A stretch of 64,000 nt of DNA. Source: Thermococcus paralvinellae (GTDB lineage: Archaea > Methanobacteriota_B > Thermococci > Thermococcales > Thermococcaceae). Below, in pieces: positions 58,143-64,000 of the stretch (its first letter is position 1; the number at the start of each line of letters is the position of its first letter). The notes under the pieces were generated by a model, which was not told the origin of the DNA, did not search any database, and worked only from the letters and a program-made list of their open reading frames with translations. A program made the translations under genes and the position numbers. The stretch spans positions 186,001 through 250,000 of the forward strand of contig NZ_CP006965.1 of NCBI RefSeq assembly GCF_000517445.1. The letters run 5' to 3'.

Positions 58143-58381
58143 ATAGAATAAAGGGAACCATAGAGATTGAGTTCCCAAGTGAAGAAATTGCGAAAATTGT
58201 TTACGAGAGCGTTCTTTTTGAGCATTTAAGTGTTCCTTATCGGAGAAGCAAAATTGAATTTAAAAGGGAAGGGAATAGAATTGTTTTACAATTTGTGGCT
58301 AAGGATAACTCAGCTCTAAGGGGAACTCTCAATTCCTATTTAAGATGGATTAAAGTTGCTATGGACATTGCTGAGATATAA
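58139..58381 (+). CDS. pcc1: KEOPS complex subunit Pcc1
   Basis: 80 aa dimerising subunit of KEOPS, which makes t6A37 in tRNA. GTIEIEFPSEEIAKIVYESV and IVLQFVAKDNSALRGTLNSYLRW are diagnostic. Convergent with the coiled-coil gene, 1 base apart. Confidence 0.9.
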   Translation: MNRIKGTIEIEFPSEEIAKIVYESVLFEHLSVPYRRSKIEFKREGNRIVLQFVAKDNSALRGTLNSYLRWIKVAMDIAEI

Positions 58382-58382
58382 G

Positions 58383-59396
58383 TCATATAGTATACCCTTT
58401 TTCCTCCAATTCCTTCATTCTCTTAATAACTTCATTCTTCATTTTCAAAAGCTTCTCTTTTAGTTCTTCAATTTCCTGTTCTTCTCTTTCTAACCTTTTC
58501 TCCTTTTCATCGAGTTCTTCTTTTTTTCGAAGATATTCCCTAATGAGAGTATTCAAATAGCGTTCTTGGCTCATTAATTCTATCAGCTTCTTGTTTATTT
58601 TATCTTCCTCCTCTTTGAGTTTTTTATACTCTTCCTCTATTTTCCTTCTTTCAACTTGTATTTCCTCTAATTTACTATTCAACAACTCTTCTTTTTCACG
58701 AAGCACGTTTTCTTTTAGCTTCAATCTTCTAGCCTGCTCTTCTAGTTCTTTTTGAAGCTCTGCTAGCTTTTCTTCTTGGGCTTTTAATTTTTGTTCCATA
58801 ACCTTTATTTGTTGTTCTTTTTCAGTTATTTCTTCTTTTTTGGCTTGAAGCTCATTCAATTCAACTAATATGGTTTTAACTGTATTTTCAAGCTCGCTTT
58901 TTTCCTTGTTTAGTTTTTCGATCTCTGAAATTAGAGCATTTAATTCCTCTTCTTTTTTTATTTTTTCTTTCTTTAACCTCTCTATTTCTTCTTTTAATTT
59001 CTCGAATTCCTCTTTTAATGCGTTTTCTTTTTCAATAAGACGCATTCTTTCCTCTTTTAACATGTTCACAACACTCATAAGTTCTTGAGTTGCTTTAATT
59101 ATTTCAGTATTTGTTGGTTCCAAAGTAGTGGCCATTAAAGCTTCGAGCCTTTCTCTAAGTTTTTCAGCTTGTTTTACATCTTTTTCAATTACATCTATTA
59201 AGTTTTCAACCCCTAAGATTGTTTTCTTAAATAGAGTTGACAACTTTCGCTGATTTTCGGAAATCTCAGGTAATAATACTAGGGTTAATTCTTCTTTTGA
59301 AAGCTTTTTGCCTTTCTTTATTTTTTCCACAATTTTCTTTATGTCATCTGAATATTCCCCGTATTCTCCTATAAGTTCAATATCAATTTTTTTCAT
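58383..59396 (-). CDS. Long coiled-coil protein of unknown function
   Basis: 337 aa. After about 105 residues of mixed sequence (KKIDIELIGEYGEYSDDIKKIVEKI at the start) it is an almost unbroken Glu/Lys/Leu-rich heptad-repeat coiled coil to the end. No membrane segment, ATPase motif or zinc motif, so it is not an SMC/Rad50 protein by itself. ATG 59396 has AAGGAGG before it; the frame extends to 59420 inside the upstream gene, with which it overlaps by 14 bases. Function not recognised. Confidence 0.75.
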   Translation of the reverse strand: MKKIDIELIGEYGEYSDDIKKIVEKIKKGKKLSKEELTLVLLPEISENQRKLSTLFKKTILGVENLIDVIEKDVKQAEKLRERLEALMATTLEPTNTEIIKATQELMSVVNMLKEERMRLIEKENALKEEFEKLKEEIERLKKEKIKKEEELNALISEIEKLNKEKSELENTVKTILVELNELQAKKEEITEKEQQIKVMEQKLKAQEEKLAELQKELEEQARRLKLKENVLREKEELLNSKLEEIQVERRKIEEEYKKLKEEEDKINKKLIELMSQERYLNTLIREYLRKKEELDEKEKRLEREEQEIEELKEKLLKMKNEVIKRMKELEEKGYTI

Positions 59397-59730
59397 TCTT
59401 AACATCCTCCTTACTTCCAACTTTAAGACTGAATTTCAGTGCAGACACTTTACTATCTAGCTCACCAATAAGGCTTAGGAAGTCTGAATATTGTTTTTCA
59501 AGAAAACTAGTTAAAAAAAGTAGTTTGTCTAGTTGGATCTCCAAAACCTGCCTCTCTTTTTTAATTTCCTCGGATATTGTGTTAACCATCCTTCTTAAGT
59601 CTTGTATTTCAGACCTTAGCTGGGTAATTTCTTTTTGCAGTGTATATATGGTCACTTCATAATTTTCACTTTTTTCTTTAAGCTTATCTTCGGACATGAT
59701 TTGCTTGGTTTCTGTACTTTCTTTCCTCAT
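59383..59730 (-). CDS. Short coiled-coil protein of unknown function
   Basis: 115 aa. Central heptad-rich stretch (YTLQKEITQLRSEIQDLRRM and onward) with a short hydrophobic patch (LDKLLFLTSFLEKQYSDF). No known domain. GTGGTGATAATTA precedes the ATG. Translationally coupled to the longer coiled-coil protein, suggesting the two form a complex. Confidence 0.7.
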   Translation of the reverse strand: MRKESTETKQIMSEDKLKEKSENYEVTIYTLQKEITQLRSEIQDLRRMVNTISEEIKKERQVLEIQLDKLLFLTSFLEKQYSDFLSLIGELDSKVSALKFSLKVGSKEDVKNEKN

Positions 59731-59817
59731 TAATTATCACCACACTGGAAAAATATTCCTAGTAAATTTTGGAAGTTTTCTCATTTATGTTTTTTGCTGT
59801 TGAGCTAAAGTGGAAAA

Positions 59818-59831
59818 ACTATTTAAATAGT
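59818..59831. promoter_or_regulatory. Perfectly palindromic TATA element
   Basis: ACTATTTAAATAGT is its own reverse complement over 14 bases. It lies 45 bases before prefoldin beta and about 90 bases before the divergent coiled-coil gene, and could bind TBP in either direction. Confidence 0.5.
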
Positions 59832-59875
59832 CCAAAAGAGTATAAAGCGAAAATTACGATTATGGAGGTGTTGAA

Positions 59876-60226
59876 ATGCAAAATGTTCCCCCACAAGTTC
59901 AGGCTTTATTAGGGCAGCTTGAGAGTTATCAACAGCAGTTACAACTTGTTATCCAGCAAAAGCAGAAAGTTCAGGTTGATTTAAATGATGCCAAGAAAGC
60001 TCTTGAGGAGATTGAAAAAGTTGAGGAGAATACTCCGATTTACAAGACTGTTGGAACTCTAATAGTGAAAACCAGCAAGGCTAAAGCTGTTGAAGAACTC
60101 AAGGAGAAGATTGAGACCCTTGAGGTTAGGCTAAACGCTCTTACAAGACAAGAACAAAAGCTTAATGAGAAAATCAAAGAACTGACCCAAAAAATACAGT
60201 CAATGCTTAGACCAACAGCTGGCTGA
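59876..60226 (+). CDS. pfdB: Prefoldin beta subunit
   Basis: 116 aa molecular chaperone subunit with two coiled-coil arms and a central beta hairpin (NTPIYKTVGTLIVKTSKAKAVEEL). Delivers unfolded proteins to the thermosome. GGAGGTG before the ATG. Confidence 0.95.
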   Translation: MQNVPPQVQALLGQLESYQQQLQLVIQQKQKVQVDLNDAKKALEEIEKVEENTPIYKTVGTLIVKTSKAKAVEELKEKIETLEVRLNALTRQEQKLNEKIKELTQKIQSMLRPTAG

Positions 60227-60263
60227 TTTTCTGCTTAATTTTAATCTTTGTTTGGTGGGTGAG

Positions 60264-60575
60264 ATGACAAAGAGAGTTATTCACATTGGACTACCAGAGC
60301 TTAGTGAAGATGAGCTCATCGCTTTAGGAGAGTTAGCTCAAGAGACTGCAATTGAATACATATTTGAGCATCTAACAAGGAGTGAAGTGAAGGACATAGA
60401 AGTTACAGCGAGGATAAATAAGGAAGAAACCCTCGATTTGGAACTTGAGATATACCTTGAGGTGCCGATATTTGTGAAGGTTGATGTTGATAAGCTAGTT
60501 GAGGAGGCTTTGGAATTAGCCTATGAAAAAGTTGAGGAAAGGTTGAGGGAAATTGCGGGGCAAGATAAAACTTAA
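60264..60575 (+). CDS. DUF3194 protein
   Basis: 103 aa: HIGLPELSEDELIALGELAQETAIEYIFE at the start and an acidic C-terminus, as in archaeal DUF3194, which often follows prefoldin beta. Function unknown. Overlaps the DHH gene by 23 bases. Confidence 0.75.
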   Translation: MTKRVIHIGLPELSEDELIALGELAQETAIEYIFEHLTRSEVKDIEVTARINKEETLDLELEIYLEVPIFVKVDVDKLVEEALELAYEKVEERLREIAGQDKT

Positions 60576-61530
60576 GCGATTTTTGGAAGAAGCAAAAGAG
60601 AGAAAGTACTCTTTTCTGCTCTTATGTCATCATAATGCTGATCCAGATTCATTGGGTAGTGCAATTGCTTTCTCTAGATATCTCAGCACTATAGGTTTAG
60701 ATAATCGAATTGGTGTTGCCCAAAGTGTCTCTTCTTATGCCAAGCGTTTGTTATCTTTTGCAGAAGTAGAAAAAGACCCCCAAGTTAAAGAAGACGTGGT
60801 TGTTATATTTGATACTTCATCAATTGAACAGCTTGAACCTGTTGAAATTCCAAATGATAAGTTTGTAATTGTAATTGACCATCACATTGAGAAGAAGAAT
60901 CCAATAAAAGCTCACATAAGAATTGTTGATTCTTCAAGAACATCAACAGCTGAAATAGTGTGGGAGCTCTTAAAATATTTTGACTTTTATGATGAAATTG
61001 CAGCAAAAGCAATACTTGCAGGAATAGCGACAGATACGGCTAGTTTTAGATATGCAAATGCAAGGACATTCAAGACTGTAAGCGAAATTCTTGAGCGATT
61101 CCCAATCCAAATGGGAGAAATATACAACTTAACAGCTCCAGTAAATGATGAGAACATTGACCAAGCGAAGAGGATGGCCATTTTAAAAGCATGCCAGAGG
61201 ATGGAAATTAAAAAATTCAGAAAATACGTAATCGTGACATCCAAAGTCTCTGCTTATGAATCTTTAGCATGTAAAGTCTTTCTCCAGCTCGGTGCAGATG
61301 TTGCGATAGTGGGGAGTGAGAAAAAGGGTGTTAGGATTTCTGCAAGAGCAAAGGAGCATTTAGTGAAGAAAGGACTCCACTTAGGCAAAATAATGGAAAA
61401 AGTTGGCCCAATCATTGAAGGCTCAGGCGGAGGACATGCTGGAGCTGCCGGAGCAAATGGTAAGAGAAATCTTGATGAAGCCATTAAGTTTTTAGTGAAA
61501 GAAATTGAGAAATTTTTGAGGGGGATTTAG
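60553..61530 (+). CDS. DHH/DHHA1 family phosphoesterase
   Basis: 325 aa. DHH-type metal motifs HHNADPDSLGSA, FDTSS and DHHIE, and the DHHA1 glycine motif GSGGGHAGAAG. Size and layout fit nanoRNase / pAp-phosphatase-like members rather than full RecJ or GAN nucleases. Start TTG 60553 after GAGGG. The substrate is not clear. Confidence 0.85.
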   Translation: MRGKIKLKRFLEEAKERKYSFLLLCHHNADPDSLGSAIAFSRYLSTIGLDNRIGVAQSVSSYAKRLLSFAEVEKDPQVKEDVVVIFDTSSIEQLEPVEIPNDKFVIVIDHHIEKKNPIKAHIRIVDSSRTSTAEIVWELLKYFDFYDEIAAKAILAGIATDTASFRYANARTFKTVSEILERFPIQMGEIYNLTAPVNDENIDQAKRMAILKACQRMEIKKFRKYVIVTSKVSAYESLACKVFLQLGADVAIVGSEKKGVRISARAKEHLVKKGLHLGKIMEKVGPIIEGSGGGHAGAAGANGKRNLDEAIKFLVKEIEKFLRGI

Positions 61531-61857
61531 ATGGCGAGATGTCCAATTTGTGGAGAAGCATTAAAATGGGAAGAACTAATTGAGCAGATGCTCGAACTTG
61601 AGAACTTTAGTGAGCTGTTGGCTGATAAGGAAGCATTTATTTCTGCATTTGAAGGATTTGTTTTCACATGTCCATATTGTAAGGAGGAATTTTATGGGAA
61701 ACATCTTGAAATTAAAGAGGCAGAAAAAGTCTTTGAGTTGTTAAATGATTTTAAAGGTGGAATAGATTATGAGAACAGGAAAGTTAAGTTGAAGCTTACC
61801 AATCTGCTTGCTCTTGACGTAATGCTTGAGGAGTGGGATAGAAGAGTTAAGCGGTGA
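61531..61857 (+). CDS. Hypothetical protein with two CPxC zinc motifs
   Basis: 108 aa. CPICG at residues 4-8 and CPYCK near residue 50 suggest a zinc ribbon; the rest is acidic and helical. No family recognised. It begins directly at the DHH stop and overlaps the next gene. Confidence 0.7.
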   Translation: MARCPICGEALKWEELIEQMLELENFSELLADKEAFISAFEGFVFTCPYCKEEFYGKHLEIKEAEKVFELLNDFKGGIDYENRKVKLKLTNLLALDVMLEEWDRRVKR

Positions 61858-61862
61858 ATGGA

Positions 61863-62933
61863 ATGGGTGATGTTAGAAAACTCCTTAAAGAGAATAAAAT
61901 AAAAGATGCTGTAGAAGTCGCTCTTAAGATGGAAAACACTATTTTAAAACTTGAAGTCTTGGCTTATATTCTAAGGTCTGTTGATAACAGAGATTACCAA
62001 GAGTTTATTTTTTCTCAAATGTTCGAGGCTGCTGAATCCATGGATAACCTCCAGGATAAAGCAGTTGCCTATGCTATACTGGCGTATTCCGCGTATATCA
62101 TGGGAAAGGGAAAAGTTGATGAGTCCCTCTTCCAAAAGGCGCTTGATCTTGCTAAGTCTTTGCCTTATCATTCGTGGAGAGCTGAAACTTTAGCTGATAT
62201 AGCATATTATATGGCAAAAGCAGATTTATTTGAAGAAAGCCTCAGGACATTTCTCTTGGCTTACAATACAATACGAGACTCAAAGGAGCCATATTCCATT
62301 GTGGTATCAGTTCTTTCAAATATTGCAAAGCGATTGGTTAGAGTAGGGGATAGTATTTCAAATAGGGTTGCTGTTCAATTCTACAATCTTGCAAAAGAGA
62401 TTTACTTGTCAATTCGCTTTAGGACTCAGGCAAAGCTAGTTGATGAAAAAATAAAATTCGTTCAGAAGGTTCTTAAACAAAAAAACCTGGCTGTATTAGA
62501 ATTTCTTGGACAGGGGGATATTGATAAAGCTATTGCTTCAATAAGATATCTCGAACCAAAAGAGAGAACATTGGCTCTTTTAGAAATCTCTCATTGGCTA
62601 TTTTTGCATGAAAAAGAAAAATTAGCCAGGAGAATATTGTCGGACGCTTTTGAAATGATGCTAACTGGAAAGTTTAAACCCGATGATAGAGAGCTAGTGA
62701 AAATTGCTCAGAAATTTATAAGAATAGGACTTTTTGATGATGCATTGATATTAGCCAAAATCATTGAAGATAAAGAGAAAGCTTCAGAAGTTTTGGGTAA
62801 TATAGCCTTGGCATATGCTCGCTTTGGAAAGAAGGAGAAGGCCCTTTCAATAGCTGAGGGCATTCAAAACGAAATCGTTAAGAACAAAGTCCTAAAAGCT
62901 CTGAAAGGTGAAGAAGATGTGGGACACAAGTAA
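61863..62933 (+). CDS. Helical-repeat (TPR-like) hypothetical protein
   Basis: 356 aa of repeated helix pairs (for example [40 protein letters not shown]) in the style of TPR or SEL1 repeats; soluble, probably a scaffold. ATG 61863 after GGTGAATGGA; GTG 61854 is in frame upstream. No specific family recognised. Overlaps the next gene by 17 bases. Confidence 0.7.
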   Translation: MGDVRKLLKENKIKDAVEVALKMENTILKLEVLAYILRSVDNRDYQEFIFSQMFEAAESMDNLQDKAVAYAILAYSAYIMGKGKVDESLFQKALDLAKSLPYHSWRAETLADIAYYMAKADLFEESLRTFLLAYNTIRDSKEPYSIVVSVLSNIAKRLVRVGDSISNRVAVQFYNLAKEIYLSIRFRTQAKLVDEKIKFVQKVLKQKNLAVLEFLGQGDIDKAIASIRYLEPKERTLALLEISHWLFLHEKEKLARRILSDAFEMMLTGKFKPDDRELVKIAQKFIRIGLFDDALILAKIIEDKEKASEVLGNIALAYARFGKKEKALSIAEGIQNEIVKNKVLKALKGEEDVGHK

Positions 62934-63642
62934 GGATTATCGTTTACTTGTTTCAGAAAAAGCTGTCGAGCTATTCTTAAAGACAATTGAGCATGCTAAA
63001 TTTAAAGGCAGATGGGATAAGAAGAAGGCAATAAGATTAGCCAAGGAAATGCTCCCTGAACTGCAGGCTATGAGATATTCATACCTTGATCCCAAGGAGC
63101 TCATTGATACTCCACAAATGAAGGCCCTTAAAGAGAAAGCTCAGGGGATAATTGAGGCACTTGGCGGTGAAGACTGGCATCACAAGTTCTTAAGCTTAGC
63201 TGACAAGAGCGAAAAAGAGAAAGTAGAGGAAGCAGTTGCTAAAGTTAGATTTTTCCTTAACACAATACTCAACTTGGACAAGAGGTTGGCTTTAGGAAAA
63301 ATCAATGACCCAGTAATTGCTGTAGATATAAAAGTCGGTGAGGTCATGAGCGTTGGAAAGCATCCAAATGCTGACAGGCTTTTGGTTTGTAATGTAAACA
63401 TTGGTGATAGAGCAATAACAGTTGTTACGAATGATTTGACAGTTAAAGAAGGGAACAGGGTGGCTGTTGCTTTGTTGCCACCAGCAAACTTCAGAGGAAT
63501 TATCAGCGAAGGAATGTTCCTTGGCGCTGGAGAAGGAGTACTGAAAGATGTAAAAGGAGAAATTGGGGGATTACCTAAGGGAATTCCGCTCGATGCCTTG
63601 AAGGAGACGAGGAACTTGGTGGAGGCATTCTTGAAAAGCTAA
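62917..63642 (+). CDS. Protein with C-terminal tRNA-binding (EMAP II-like OB) domain
   Basis: 241 aa. From about residue 130 it is a tRNA-binding OB fold: [24 protein letters not shown] and [18 protein letters not shown], as in Trbp111, MetRS C-terminus and Arc1p. The helical N-terminal part is not recognised. Probably a tRNA-binding cofactor. ATG 62917 after AAGGTGAAG. Confidence 0.85.
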   Translation: MWDTSKDYRLLVSEKAVELFLKTIEHAKFKGRWDKKKAIRLAKEMLPELQAMRYSYLDPKELIDTPQMKALKEKAQGIIEALGGEDWHHKFLSLADKSEKEKVEEAVAKVRFFLNTILNLDKRLALGKINDPVIAVDIKVGEVMSVGKHPNADRLLVCNVNIGDRAITVVTNDLTVKEGNRVAVALLPPANFRGIISEGMFLGAGEGVLKDVKGEIGGLPKGIPLDALKETRNLVEAFLKS

Positions 63643-64000
63643 ACACACTCTCTTGCTTTCTTTAAATCTTCTCCACTTAAACGCCATCCCATAGCACCAA
63701 AGTTCTCCCTTAGATGTTCCTTATTGCTGGCCTTTGGTATTGCAATTACATTTTCGTGCCAAATTAAATAGTTCAGTGCAACTTGAGTTGCTGTTTTATT
63801 GTACTTCTCCCCTATTTTAGCTAAACATCGGTTATATGCTAACCTTCCCTTTTCTAAGGGCGTGTATGCTATCAGAGCTATTTTTTCTTTTTTCATATAC
63901 TCGAGAAGTCCCGTCTTTTCAACCCACCTGTCCATCAGTGAGTACTTCACTTCATTTGCCACTATCTCGTACTTTCTCATAACCTCTTGACTTCTCTTTA
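63639..64000 (-). CDS. Aldo/keto reductase, 5' partial
   Basis: C-terminal part of an NAD(P)H-dependent aldo/keto reductase: [63 protein letters not shown]. The frame stays open through ATG 63980 to the right edge with family-like sequence (SQEVMRKYE), so the true start lies outside. Overlaps the end of the tRNA-binding protein gene by 4 bases (convergent). Confidence 0.9.
   Translation of the reverse strand, partial: KRSQEVMRKYEIVANEVKYSLMDRWVEKTGLLEYMKKEKIALIAYTPLEKGRLAYNRCLAKIGEKYNKTATQVALNYLIWHENVIAIPKASNKEHLRENFGAMGWRLSGEDLKKARECV

Overview
The window reads as chromosome of a hyperthermophilic euryarchaeon of the order Thermococcales (Thermococcus / Pyrococcus / Palaeococcus group). The grounds are an archaeal S10-spc-alpha ribosomal super-operon with eukaryote-type proteins (S4e, L32e, L19e, L34e, L14e, L18e, L15e, L37Ae), archaeal RNA polymerase subunits D, N, K and P, proteasome alpha, the exosome, prefoldin, an isopentenyl phosphate kinase pathway, near-exclusive AGA/AGG arginine codons, GAGGTG ribosome-binding sites and TTTAAA-type TATA boxes. 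The DNA is fairly AT-rich. The species is not identified.

Layout. 1-3440: end of a biotin-dependent Na+-pumping decarboxylase operon, then a four-CBS protein overlapping homoserine dehydrogenase. 3486-6492: a PUA/ASCH-like protein, a ZPR1-type zinc protein, SepF (cell division), and a two-gene accessory cassette of unusual codon use. 6493-24690: SPOUT RNA methyltransferase, then the ribosomal super-operon L3 to L15, with aIF1 and RNase P Rpp29 inside it, followed by SecY, adenylate kinase, an EMC3/Oxa1-like protein, L34e, cytidylate kinase, L14e, a dehydrogenase and Cbf5. 24691-26003: a decayed membrane gene and an RsmC-like methyltransferase. 26004-31902: tRNA-Ser, S13-S4-S11-RpoD, tRNA-Leu, L18e-L13-S9-RpoN, tRNA-Pro, RpoK, a degenerate enolase, and S2. 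31996-38989: MEMO protein, mevalonate kinase, isopentenyl phosphate kinase, type 2 IPP isomerase, RNase J, GGPP synthase and a membrane zincin. 39128-45319: leucyl-tRNA synthetase (minus), a TnpB transposase gene, L15e with an unusual GC-rich leader, a DUF54 RNA-binding protein and RNase P Rpp30. 45520-52116: a methionine/aspartate-family operon (PLP enzyme, MetV-MetF fusion, two MetE-like proteins, aspartate kinase) and TrpB2. 52537-58381: Pop5, proteasome alpha, SBDS, Rrp4, Rrp41, Rrp42, L37Ae, RpoP, a Brix protein and Pcc1. 58383-64000: two coiled-coil proteins facing prefoldin beta, DUF3194, a DHH phosphoesterase, a zinc protein, a helical-repeat protein, a tRNA-binding protein, and part of an aldo/keto reductase.

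Most of the window makes and matures ribosomes, tRNA and RNA polymerase: three RNase P proteins, the exosome, RNase J, SBDS, Brix, Cbf5, KEOPS Pcc1 and several RNA methyltransferases lie in it. Lipid precursor synthesis (mevalonate to GGPP) and the aspartate-to-methionine pathway are the main metabolic blocks.

The less explained signals are: a GC-rich foldable leader before L15e; three imperfect direct repeats, a palindrome over a TATA-like box and further inverted repeats between trpB2 and pop5; a methyltransferase gene ending inside tRNA-Ser; a 115-base out-of-frame overlap of aIF1 and Rpp29; a frameshifted MetE paralogue lacking zinc ligands; a coiled-coil gene pair next to a perfectly palindromic TATA box; and a hairpin-plus-T-run terminator after L14e. 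No single clearly new system was found; these are candidates of differing strength.
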